DNA from: Aquificota bacterium
Lineage (GTDB): Bacteria; Aquificota; Aquificia; Aquificales; Hydrogenothermaceae
Assembly: GCA_013153235.1 (NCBI GenBank)
Contig: JAADEU010000112.1
Span: 1 to 32,290 of the forward strand
Length of the DNA: 32,290 nt
Reading direction: 5' to 3'
Position numbers and translations under genes: made by a program. A model generated the notes under the pieces. The model was given only the letters and a program-made list of their open reading frames with translations. It was not told where the DNA came from and ran no database searches. Shown piece by piece: positions 15,850 through 23,381 of the stretch (positions are counted from its first letter, which is position 1; each line of letters begins with the position of its first letter).

Positions 15850-16833
15850 ATGGACAGATACGAAAAGATTATAGAAAGCATAGACGACCCGATAGTTGTT
15901 GTTTCATTTACCGGAGATATTCTCTATATGAATCAGGCAGGGTACATCCTGAAGTCCCAGCTGGGTCAGAGGGATTTTCAAAATCTGATAACCCATCCAC
16001 TGAATCTGGAATTCATAAAAAAAGGAATGTCTGTAAAGGGTATTTTCAAAGAGGTCAAAAATAACAGATTTTTAATAGATGCATTTCCTTTTGAAAAATC
16101 AGGGATAACCCTTCTAATCAGGGATATCACCCGTTTCATAGAACTGGAGGAGATGGCCAAAAAAGAGGGTCTGATTGTTACAATTTCAAAACTTCTGTCT
16201 GCAATATTCCACGACATGAAGGGACCTGTTGGTGGTATAAAAGGTGCTGCACAGCTTCTTAAAGAGGATATACAGGATAAGGAGCTTGTGGATGACATAC
16301 TGTATGAAACAAAAAGACTTGAGAATCTGATAAATGAAATAACAATGGTGGCCAAGCCTATACAGCTTTCCAGAAAGGTGATAAATATCCATATGGTAAT
16401 AGATGAAGCCATAAAAACCCTGGAAAAGCAGTTCCCTGAGGTAGATGTTGAGAGGTACTACGACCCCAGTCTGCCTGATTTGTACATCGACCCTGAGTAC
16501 ATGCACAGGGTACTTGTCAACATTATAAGAAACGGCATGGAAGCTATAAAAGGCAGGGGTAAAATCAGAATTTCCACGGGTATTTCATGGGATACCGTGT
16601 ACTCCCCGAAAGGAAATAAAATATTTATCAGAATAAAGGACAGTGGAGAAGGTGTTCCTGAGGATATGATAGATAAGCTGTTTATACCGTTTGTGTCCAC
16701 CAAAAAGAAAGGTATGGGAATAGGTCTTTCCTCCTCCTACAAGATAGTTAAGGAGCATGGAGGTATACTCAGGTATATAGGGGATGCCACATTTGAGATA
16801 CTTTTACCTATTCCTGAAAGGGGCGATAAATGA
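15850..16833 (+). CDS. PAS-containing sensor histidine kinase, NtrB-like
   Basis: This 327-residue soluble kinase has an N-terminal PAS domain (YEKIIESIDDPIVVVSFTGDILYMNQAG) and a HisKA dimerisation domain with H-box IFHDMKGP (phospho-His about 121). The HATPase domain has N box NIIRNGMEAI, G1 KDSGEGVPEDM and G2 KKGMGIGLSSS. There is no signal peptide or membrane segment, so it senses a cytoplasmic signal or a protein partner, as NtrB does. Its stop overlaps the start of the NtrC-like regulator (ATGA), its evident partner. No Shine-Dalgarno sequence precedes the ATG; a GC-rich hairpin ends 9 bases before it. Confidence 0.93.
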   Translation: MDRYEKIIESIDDPIVVVSFTGDILYMNQAGYILKSQLGQRDFQNLITHPLNLEFIKKGMSVKGIFKEVKNNRFLIDAFPFEKSGITLLIRDITRFIELEEMAKKEGLIVTISKLLSAIFHDMKGPVGGIKGAAQLLKEDIQDKELVDDILYETKRLENLINEITMVAKPIQLSRKVINIHMVIDEAIKTLEKQFPEVDVERYYDPSLPDLYIDPEYMHRVLVNIIRNGMEAIKGRGKIRISTGISWDTVYSPKGNKIFIRIKDSGEGVPEDMIDKLFIPFVSTKKKGMGIGLSSSYKIVKEHGGILRYIGDATFEILLPIPERGDK

Positions 16834-18212
16834 AGGCTGTTGTTTTTGATGACGAAAGAACAATCAGAAAAGTAATGGAGAAAATCCTAAAAAAGGAAGG
16901 TCTTGAAGTTAAGACCTTCGAATCTGGGATAAATGCCGTTGAGATAATCAGGGAAGAAGCACCGGATATAGTTTTCCTTGACATCTCCCTGCAGGATGCA
17001 AACGGAATGGACATACTCAGGTCTATTGTGGCTCTGGAAAACAGACCCTATGTGGTTATGATTTCAGGACATGATGAGTACAACTACCTTATTGAAGCAA
17101 TGAAGCTGGGAGCTTTTGATTACATCCCGAAACCATTTGATATTGATAAGATAAGGAAGGTTGTTAATGAAATCAGGGAGATTCTCTCTGCCAGGACCGT
17201 TACCGAAACAGGGGATGTTGATATAGTAGGAAAAAGCCCTGCCATGAAGGAGGTTTTTAAGATAGTTGGCAGGGCAAGTGCCAGTAACCAGCCTGTACTG
17301 ATTACAGGCGAAAGTGGAACCGGCAAAGAGGTAATAGCGAAGCTTATACACAGATACAGCAACAGAGCGGATAAACCCTTTATAGCCATAAACTGTGCAG
17401 CAATTCCCTCCGGACTTATTGAATCTGAACTCTTCGGTTATGAAAAAGGTGCCTTTACCGGTGCAGACAGAAGCCGTCAGGGTAAATTCCAGGCGGCAGA
17501 TGGAGGGACTATATTTTTAGACGAAATAAGTGAACTTCCACTTGAGGCACAGGGAAAACTGCTGAGGGTTCTGCAGGAAATGGAGATAACCCCAGTAGGT
17601 TCCACAAAAAGCATAAAAGTAGATGTCAGGGTTATAGCAGCCACAAACAAAAACCTCGTCAGATTAATAGCCGAGGATAAATTCAGGGAGGACCTGTTTT
17701 ACAGACTGTCTGTGATTGAGATAAACCTGCCACCTTTAAGGGAAAGAAAGGAAGATATTCCTGAACTTGTTGAGCTGTTTACAAGACAGGCCCTTAAAAC
17801 CCACGGCCTGAAAAAAGGCGGTTTTACAGAAGAGGCAGTAGAACTGTTAAAAAGGTACGACTTTCCAGGAAACATCAGGGAGCTTAAAAACCTCGTCCAT
17901 AAACTTATTGCCATTTACAGGGAGAGACCGATTACTCCGGACCTTATTTCCCTCCAGATAGAACCTGAGAAACAGGCTGTTCTTGACTGGAAGGATGGTC
18001 TGAGAAAAGAGGTCTCGAAGCTGTATTCCAGAGGAAAAAAGAATATCTATACCAGACTTATCGAAGAGGCAGAAAGGGTTGTAATAGAGGAGGTTTTAAA
18101 ATACACTAAAGGTAATATATCAGAAGCATCAAAATACCTTGGAATCCACAGAAATACCGTCCATAAAAAGGTTGAAGAACTAAATATAGATAAGGGTAAG
18201 GGGAAAGAATGA
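16830..18212 (+). CDS. NtrC-family sigma-54-dependent response regulator
   Basis: This 460-residue activator has three domains. The receiver (1 to about 120) has D7, D8, phospho-acceptor D51, S79 and K101. The AAA+ domain (about 132-365) has Walker A GESGTGKE (160-167), GAFTGA loop (207-212) and Walker B GGTIFLDE (225-232). The C-terminal Fis-type helix-turn-helix is ISEASKYLGIHRNTVHKKVEEL. An intact GAFTGA loop means it should open promoters with RNA polymerase-sigma-54. It overlaps both neighbours by ATGA, so kinase, regulator and lipoprotein are co-translated. Its target promoters are not identifiable here; I found no convincing -24/-12 site in the window. Confidence 0.96.
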   Translation: MKAVVFDDERTIRKVMEKILKKEGLEVKTFESGINAVEIIREEAPDIVFLDISLQDANGMDILRSIVALENRPYVVMISGHDEYNYLIEAMKLGAFDYIPKPFDIDKIRKVVNEIREILSARTVTETGDVDIVGKSPAMKEVFKIVGRASASNQPVLITGESGTGKEVIAKLIHRYSNRADKPFIAINCAAIPSGLIESELFGYEKGAFTGADRSRQGKFQAADGGTIFLDEISELPLEAQGKLLRVLQEMEITPVGSTKSIKVDVRVIAATNKNLVRLIAEDKFREDLFYRLSVIEINLPPLRERKEDIPELVELFTRQALKTHGLKKGGFTEEAVELLKRYDFPGNIRELKNLVHKLIAIYRERPITPDLISLQIEPEKQAVLDWKDGLRKEVSKLYSRGKKNIYTRLIEEAERVVIEEVLKYTKGNISEASKYLGIHRNTVHKKVEELNIDKGKGKE

Positions 18213-19459
18213 GGAGATTTTTGTTATTCTTCACGGCGGTAGCTGTTCTGATTCTTGGTTCCTGTGCTCCAAGACAGCAAATGCCTGAAAAGGAGCAGGT
18301 TCAGAACGCAATGTACTACTACAAAATAGGGCTGTCTTATCTAAATTCCGGGAATAATTCCCAGGCCCTGTACTACCTGAACAAAGCCTACAGCATAGAC
18401 CCGAACAATCCGGAAATACTGAATGCCCTTGGTATAGCCTACAGTAATGTTGGGGAATACAAAAAGGCGAAGGAATTTCTCCTCAAGGCAATAGAAAAAA
18501 ACCCGGACAGGGCTGAGACCTATACAAATCTGGGAACGATACTTGCAAAAGAGAAGCAGTACGAAAAAGCTCTGTGGTACTTCCAGAGGGCCGTTGAGAA
18601 TCCATCCTATATGAAAAAAGACCTGGTTTTTTACAATATGGCACTTATTTACAAGCAGATGGGCAACCTCAAGCTCTATGAGGAAAATCTGAAAAAGGCC
18701 CTGTCATACAACAGTTTTCTCCTGCCGGCCTATGTGGCTCTGGGGGATTTTTACATGCAGCAGAAAAAATACCAGGATGCACTTGCCGTCTACCTTTCTG
18801 CCAAGGACAAAGGACTTGTCAGTCCCTATATCTACCTTGGACTTGGAAAGGTTTATTATCACCTTGGAGAGTATGAAAAGGCGAAGGAGTACCTCATTAA
18901 AGCGAAAAAACTTGCACGGAATAACGACTTTCTACTCCTTGAGATAGAAAGATTTATTAGAAAAACAGACCAGAAAATCATCCAGAAAACAGAAGAAAAG
19001 CTTGAGCAGCAGCTTTCAATAGCAAAGCAGGAAGAAACAGCCATAAAAAAACCACCTGTAATTGCTGAGGAAAAACCTGTGGAAGAAAAGCCAGCCATTG
19101 GAGAAGAAAAAACAGCTAAAATAGAAAAGCAGGAAGAGGAAAAGGTTGAAAAAACCGGGGAAGAACTGATTGCAAAAAAGGAAGTTGCTCCCCAGACTCC
19201 AAAGAAGGTAGTAAAGCCAAAAATAAGGTTCTACGTTCTGGTTGGCAGGTTCACAGATGAAGAAAAGGCATTCCAGCTTGTGGAAACCCTGAGGCAAAAA
19301 GGGTTTACCCCGGAACTCAAAAAAGAATACATTGATGAAAAACCTGTTTATTCTGTTATAATAGGATACTTCAGGGAGTATAGAGAAGCTTCAAGATTTT
19401 ACAGAAAAAAACTCAGACCCCTGGGAATAAGGGGTATTGTTAAATTTACCAGGAAGTAA
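18209..19459 (+). CDS. TPR lipoprotein with C-terminal SPOR domain
   Basis: A lipoprotein signal peptide ends in a lipobox (ILGSC, Cys about 19). About six TPR repeats follow (residues about 33-250; for example AYSIDPNNPEILNALGIAYS and ALGDFYMQQKKYQDALAVYL), as in the PilF/PilW type. A Lys/Glu/Pro-rich linker (about 255-335) leads to a C-terminal SPOR domain (RFYVLVGRFTDEEKAFQLVETLRQKGF ... YSVIIGYFREYREA). SPOR domains bind denuded peptidoglycan glycans at division or remodelling sites, so the protein probably tethers an assembly scaffold to the wall. It overlaps the NtrC-like gene (ATGA) and precedes the glycosyltransferase by 8 bases. The function is inferred from domains. Confidence 0.9.
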   Translation: MRRFLLFFTAVAVLILGSCAPRQQMPEKEQVQNAMYYYKIGLSYLNSGNNSQALYYLNKAYSIDPNNPEILNALGIAYSNVGEYKKAKEFLLKAIEKNPDRAETYTNLGTILAKEKQYEKALWYFQRAVENPSYMKKDLVFYNMALIYKQMGNLKLYEENLKKALSYNSFLLPAYVALGDFYMQQKKYQDALAVYLSAKDKGLVSPYIYLGLGKVYYHLGEYEKAKEYLIKAKKLARNNDFLLLEIERFIRKTDQKIIQKTEEKLEQQLSIAKQEETAIKKPPVIAEEKPVEEKPAIGEEKTAKIEKQEEEKVEKTGEELIAKKEVAPQTPKKVVKPKIRFYVLVGRFTDEEKAFQLVETLRQKGFTPELKKEYIDEKPVYSVIIGYFREYREASRFYRKKLRPLGIRGIVKFTRK

Positions 19460-19467
19460 GGGGTAAA

Positions 19468-20466
19468 ATGGATAGAGTTGAATTATCGGTTGTGATACCT
19501 ATTTACAACGAGGAAGAGAACCTTCCTATTCTTTACGAAAAACTGAAGAAGGTTCTGGACAGTCTTGGAAAAAGCTACGAAATTATCTTCGTAAATGACG
19601 GTTCCACAGACAGGTCCTGGGAAATTATAAAGGAACTTTCTGAAAAAGACCCCCATGTTGTAGGTGTAAACTTTAGAAAGAATTTCGGGCAGACCGCTGC
19701 CATGTCTGCAGGCTTTGAAACCGCAAGGGGAGATATTATAATCACAATGGATGGAGACCTCCAGAACGACCCTGAAGACATACCAAAGCTCCTTGAGGTT
19801 CTGCAGGAAGGGTATGACATAGTATCTGGATGGCGGAAAGACAGGAAAGATGCATTTATAAGCAGAACACTCCCGTCAAGAATAGCTAACTGGCTAATCT
19901 CTAAAGTTACAGGTGTCCATCTCCATGACTACGGATGCTCACTGAAGGCATACAGGGCAGAGGTGGCAAAAAATCTTGACTTTTACGGTGAGATGCACAG
20001 ATTCCTCCCTGCCCTCTCAAAGGCTATAGGGGCAAAGGTTACAGAAATACCGGTAAAACATCATCCCAGAATATACGGAAAGTCCAAATACGGAATTTCA
20101 AGAACATTTAAGGTTCTGCTGGACCTGATTCTTGTAAAATTTCTCCTTGATTACAGGACAAAGCCCCTGAGGATACTCGGTGGCTGGGGTGCGGTTCTTT
20201 TACTCCTTGGAACGGCTGTACTGCTGTATCTGGTTGGACTCAAGCTGTTTACAGGTGCTGACATAGGAAACAGACCTCTACTTATTTTTGGAACACTGTT
20301 CTTCCTGTCAGGTATACAGCTTATCTCTACAGGTATTGTTGCGGAGCTCATAACAAGAACCTACTACGAATCCCAGGGAAAAAGACCGTACATAATCAAG
20401 GAAATCATCAGGGATAAACAGCTCAGGGTTGTAAACAGGGGACTTGTTGAAGAAAAAATATCTTAA
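19468..20466 (+). CDS. Polyprenyl-phosphate glycosyltransferase, GT2 (DPM1/GtrB/ArnC-like)
   Basis: The GT-A domain has SVVIPIYNEEENLPIL at the start, IIFVNDGSTD, NFRKNFGQTAAMSAGFETARGD and the metal-binding ITMDGDLQNDPEDIP. The acceptor-side motif RKDRKD and an HDYGCSLKAYR stretch follow, all characteristic of the DPM1/ArnC/GtrB group. Two C-terminal membrane segments (about residues 230-255 and 265-290) fit the two-helix GtrB topology. Such enzymes transfer a sugar from a nucleotide donor to undecaprenyl phosphate at the inner membrane. The sugar is unknown. The 3' end overlaps the next gene, a flippase-like membrane protein, consistent with making and then moving a lipid-linked sugar. Confidence 0.93.
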   Translation: MDRVELSVVIPIYNEEENLPILYEKLKKVLDSLGKSYEIIFVNDGSTDRSWEIIKELSEKDPHVVGVNFRKNFGQTAAMSAGFETARGDIIITMDGDLQNDPEDIPKLLEVLQEGYDIVSGWRKDRKDAFISRTLPSRIANWLISKVTGVHLHDYGCSLKAYRAEVAKNLDFYGEMHRFLPALSKAIGAKVTEIPVKHHPRIYGKSKYGISRTFKVLLDLILVKFLLDYRTKPLRILGGWGAVLLLLGTAVLLYLVGLKLFTGADIGNRPLLIFGTLFFLSGIQLISTGIVAELITRTYYESQGKRPYIIKEIIRDKQLRVVNRGLVEEKIS

Positions 20467-21331
20467 ATACTTTGAACTTGCTGTATCCATTGCCGTTACC
20501 GCAGGGTTTATTTACCTGTTTTATGCGGTAATAGGATTTGATAAATTTGTCTCTTTTTTCACACAGATACAGCCTGTAAACATTGTTATCGCCTTTATTT
20601 TGTACACCCTTTCGTATGTTACCCGGGCATTCAGATGGAAACTTACCCTCTCCATTGACCAGTTTGGAAAGCTGTTCAGAATAACGGCCTTTAACACCGT
20701 ATTTAACATATTTCTCCCCTTCAGAACAGGGGAGCTGTCTTTTTTTTATATGTTAAAAAAGGAAAACATCCCTGTCTCAGAAAGTGCAATCAGCTTTATC
20801 TCTGTAAGGATTTTCGATGCCGTTTCTCTGTTTGCTGTGTTTGGTATGGCCTATTTTATTTTCAAAGGCAGTCTGATTGCCGGTATTGCAGTTATTCTGG
20901 CCGCTCCGTTAATCCCTGTAATTCTAAAGGCAGTTACAGGATTTATAAAACACCAGAAACTATCCCAGTTCAGGAATACAAAACTAACCCTGAGAAATAT
21001 AGGGATTTTATACTTTCTTTCTGTACTGACCTTTATTCTGAAATTTACCGCTTTTTACCTCGTTCTTCCATCAGGGCTGGACCTTACCTTCTCCCAGGCC
21101 TTCTTTGCTGCAGCGGCAGGAGATATAACCACTATTTTACCTATACACGGTATTGCCGGAATAGGAACTTATGAAGGCGGGTATGCAGGAGCCCTTATTT
21201 TGATTGGTGTTGATAAGGAGAAGGCTTTACTGGCCTCTGTATTTGCACACATATTTATGCTTGCAGGGGCTGCGATTATTGCAGGGTTTTCTTACCTATT
21301 TATAGGAAAAGACCCCAGAAAGGGGTCCTGA
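20444..21331 (+). CDS. Flippase-like / LPG-synthase-TM family integral membrane protein
   Basis: This 295-residue protein has about eight hydrophobic segments and the conserved blocks of the lysylphosphatidylglycerol-synthase-TM (UPF0104, AglD2-like) family: TLSYVTRAFRWKLTL, FNTVFNIFLPFRTGELSFFYMLKK, VRIFDAVSLFAVF and LPIHGIAGIGTYEGGYAGALILIGV. Family members are found next to polyprenyl glycosyltransferases and are thought to move or modify lipid-linked sugars or lipids; this role is inferred here. The start is TTG at 20444 or the adjacent TTG at 20447, which has better spacing from AGGGG. The gene overlaps the glycosyltransferase by 23 bases, and its 3' end contains the hairpin of the convergent gene's terminator. 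Confidence 0.88.
   Translation: MLKKKYLKYFELAVSIAVTAGFIYLFYAVIGFDKFVSFFTQIQPVNIVIAFILYTLSYVTRAFRWKLTLSIDQFGKLFRITAFNTVFNIFLPFRTGELSFFYMLKKENIPVSESAISFISVRIFDAVSLFAVFGMAYFIFKGSLIAGIAVILAAPLIPVILKAVTGFIKHQKLSQFRNTKLTLRNIGILYFLSVLTFILKFTAFYLVLPSGLDLTFSQAFFAAAAGDITTILPIHGIAGIGTYEGGYAGALILIGVDKEKALLASVFAHIFMLAGAAIIAGFSYLFIGKDPRKGS
21307..21327 (-). terminator. Terminator of the receiver/coiled-coil gene
   Basis: On the minus strand, GACCCC (21327-21322) and GGGGTC (21316-21311) form a 6-bp stem with a 5-base loop, followed directly by TTTTCC. It lies just past the stop of the minus-strand gene and inside the last codons of the plus-strand flippase-like gene. Confidence 0.6.
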
Positions 21332-21333
21332 GC

Positions 21334-22359
21334 CTATTTCTGACCAAATACCTGGTCCAGTTTTTCCTTTACAAGCTCGGTGGTTATCCTTGTAACATCT
21401 TCCCTTATGCTTTCCCTTACCTTTTCTTTCAGGTCAGCCTCTATTGATTCGAACAGTTTTTCTTTTATGGAATTTTTTATTTCCTCAACAGAGTCCTTCA
21501 GCTCCTTTTCAAGTCTATCAAAGAAATCTTTCTGGAGGTCTTCTTTTATCTTCAGGATGTCCACATCATTCTTAATCTCGTCTATCAGTTTTTCAACGGC
21601 AATCTCAAGGACCGTTCTTCTGACCTCTTCTGGAGATATCTCTATGGTGATTTTCAGTCCTCCTCCCTGCAGGGCTTCAGCCTGTGGAGGCTGTGGTTCC
21701 GGTGTGGAAGCCTGGGCTGGTGGTGGAGGAGGCGGTGGTTCAGGGGCTGGAGATGGTTCTGCTGCCGGAGCAGGTTCTGGCTCCGGTTCAGGTGTTATAC
21801 TCTCCATTTCTTTGAGCAGTTCATTAACATCATCAAGGGAACCAACATCTGAGGAGAGGTCTATCTCATCACCACCTGAAGGTTCAGAGGTTTCTCCCAG
21901 TAGTGCTTCCATATCTGCAGGTGGTTGATAACTTTCCTCAAAAGACTCTATCGACTGGGGAGTGTCCTCTACCACCGGTGCAGGTTCAGGTGCAGACTGG
22001 GAGGTGGCTGCCGGCGCAGAACTTTTAATCTCCTCAACCAGTTTATCTATTTCCGTTTCCTTATCATAAAAATCAAGATTTTCAAATCTTGACAGTGTTG
22101 ATTCATCTATAGGATTTTCTCTGGATATCAGAACCTTTATGGATTTTCCCTGGACCTTGTCCCTTGAGAGGAAGAACTCAAGTGCATTAAGTGCAAGCTC
22201 ACCACCAGAGGCGTCATAGATGATAACTTCAGGGTCAAAGAAATTTATTTCCCTTAATAAACTCAGGCTGTCGGTATAACCTTTGACCTCGTAATCGGCA
22301 AGCTTCTTGGAGATTTCTGTAACAAGTTCCTGGTCAAAGCTGATGACGGCTATGTTCAT
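21334..22359 (-). CDS. Receiver-like domain / proline-rich linker / coiled-coil protein, unknown function
   Basis: Residues 1 to about 112 resemble a response-regulator receiver: beta1 AVISFD with only one acidic residue (D9), candidate phospho-acceptor D49 in VIIYDAS, S79 and K100. An acidic region (about 113-190) and a Pro/Glu/Ala-rich stretch (about 190-228) follow. From about 235 to the end is a highly charged helical region with many heptad-like repeats (KIKEDLQKDFFDRLEKELK), probably a coiled coil. I do not recognise a named family for the whole. GGAGGGG precedes the ATG. It diverges from parA across a repeat-bearing region, so it may work with that pair, for example as an adaptor or a positioned cargo; this is a guess. 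Confidence 0.85.
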   Translation of the reverse strand: MNIAVISFDQELVTEISKKLADYEVKGYTDSLSLLREINFFDPEVIIYDASGGELALNALEFFLSRDKVQGKSIKVLISRENPIDESTLSRFENLDFYDKETEIDKLVEEIKSSAPAATSQSAPEPAPVVEDTPQSIESFEESYQPPADMEALLGETSEPSGGDEIDLSSDVGSLDDVNELLKEMESITPEPEPEPAPAAEPSPAPEPPPPPPPAQASTPEPQPPQAEALQGGGLKITIEISPEEVRRTVLEIAVEKLIDEIKNDVDILKIKEDLQKDFFDRLEKELKDSVEEIKNSIKEKLFESIEADLKEKVRESIREDVTRITTELVKEKLDQVFGQK

Positions 22360-22392
22360 ATTCCCCTCCTGAAATTTAAAGATTTGATAATA

Positions 22393-22398
22393 ATTATA
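22393..22398 (-). promoter_or_regulatory. -10 box of the receiver/coiled-coil gene
   Basis: A perfect TATAAT reads on the minus strand, 34 bases before the ATG at 22359. No good -35 box is seen, so an activator may be needed. Confidence 0.35.
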
Positions 22399-22427
22399 AT
22401 TTTTTTTTCACCCTTTGGCATTCTTTG

Positions 22428-22492
22428 TTTAAGACAGCAGGCTGTCTTAGATTTAAGACAAAAAATTTACTGCCGAAAAGTTTTTTAAGACA
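22428..22492 (+). repeat. Inverted and direct repeats upstream of parA (candidate operator or parS-like site)
   Basis: A perfect inverted repeat of two 9-base arms (TAAGACAGC, 22430-22438, and GCTGTCTTA, 22441-22449) has a 2-base spacer. The nonamer TTTAAGACA occurs three times in direct orientation, at 22428-22436, 22452-22460 and 22484-22492. The last copy ends 21 bases before the parA ATG. Such sites are typical of autoregulated partition operons; it does not match the canonical parS 16-mer. Confidence 0.7.
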
Positions 22493-22513
22493 ACCATTTT
22501 AAGGAGAGCCGGA

Positions 22514-23365
22514 ATGGGAAAAATCATAGGTCTTGTTAACCAGAAAGGTGGAGCAGGTAAAAGCAGTCTGACAAATGCCCTGTCCCATGAGTTTGCAAGG
22601 AGGGGGTACAGGGTTCTTGTGGTTGATTACGACCCACAGGGAACCCAGACCATGCTTTTTGGTTTCAACAGACTGTCAGAGTTTGTGGATACCGAACACG
22701 ATATCACCGGAATATTCGAGGGGAAGGATGTAAAACCTGTGAATATCGGTGAAAATCTGGACCTGATTCCCTCAAATCAGGGTCTGAGGGAAGAGGCAGA
22801 GAGCGGGAGAATGGGTAAGGAGCTTGTGCTTGCCAACTTCCTGAAAGGTGGTTTTGGAAAAAAAGGGATGGCTGAGGATTACGATGTTGTGTTTATAGAT
22901 TCTCCTGCAGATTCTGGAGCACTGACTGTGGGAACAATAGCAGCAAGTGATTACATCCTCATACCTACAAGGCTGACATTTGTTGATTCTACAGGGCTGG
23001 TAGGAACCCTCCAGACGGTTATCCAGGCTGTAATGACATTCAGACTCGACCTTTCCATACTGGGATTCATCCCTGTGGCCTACAAACCAAGGCTGAAAGA
23101 GCATAATGATGTTCTTGCTTCCCTTAAGCAGACCATACCACAGATACTGGAGAGACATGACTTTATAAAGGTCGCATCAAAGGAGCTTTTCCTTGAGCCT
23201 GTAAAAGACAGGATAGCCTGGGCTGAAGCGGCTGGAAAAAGGATTTCAATAAGGGAGTACATAGAGAAAGAGAAAAAAGCCCAGAGGGATATCATACTGA
23301 CAATCGAGAATATAACAGACGAGATTATCAGAAGAACAATGCTCCCGGAAGGAGCGGTAGTCTAA
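22514..23365 (+). CDS. parA: ParA family partition ATPase
   Basis: The deviant Walker A motif KGGAGKSS (11-18) with both signature lysines (K11, K16) identifies the ParA/MinD/Soj family; DYDPQGTQT (Walker A') and VVFIDSPADSG (Walker B) follow. The 283-residue protein has no N-terminal helix-turn-helix, so it is the short Soj-like type. ParA dimers bind DNA nonspecifically when ATP-bound and are stimulated by ParB or another partner to move cargo. It has AAGGAG 5 bases upstream of ATG and is followed 16 bases later by parB. Whether it partitions the chromosome, a plasmid or a protein complex cannot be decided, since no canonical parS was seen. Confidence 0.93.
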   Translation: MGKIIGLVNQKGGAGKSSLTNALSHEFARRGYRVLVVDYDPQGTQTMLFGFNRLSEFVDTEHDITGIFEGKDVKPVNIGENLDLIPSNQGLREEAESGRMGKELVLANFLKGGFGKKGMAEDYDVVFIDSPADSGALTVGTIAASDYILIPTRLTFVDSTGLVGTLQTVIQAVMTFRLDLSILGFIPVAYKPRLKEHNDVLASLKQTIPQILERHDFIKVASKELFLEPVKDRIAWAEAAGKRISIREYIEKEKKAQRDIILTIENITDEIIRRTMLPEGAVV

Positions 23366-23381
23366 ACCAGGGAGGTAAAAG

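Noticed and set aside
17268..17284. Sigma-54-like GG...GC pattern (TTGGCAGGGCAAGTGC)
   Set aside because: The -12 half is a poor match to TTGCA and it lies inside the coding region of the NtrC-like regulator.
21380..21928. Plus-strand open frame of 182 codons rich in Ser and Gly
   Set aside because: It is the mirror of the Glu/Pro/Ala-rich coding region on the minus strand; the composition is an artefact of that bias.
22428..22449. Canonical bacterial parS site
   Set aside because: The palindrome present does not resemble the TGTTTCACGTGAAACA consensus, so it was listed as a candidate operator or novel site only.
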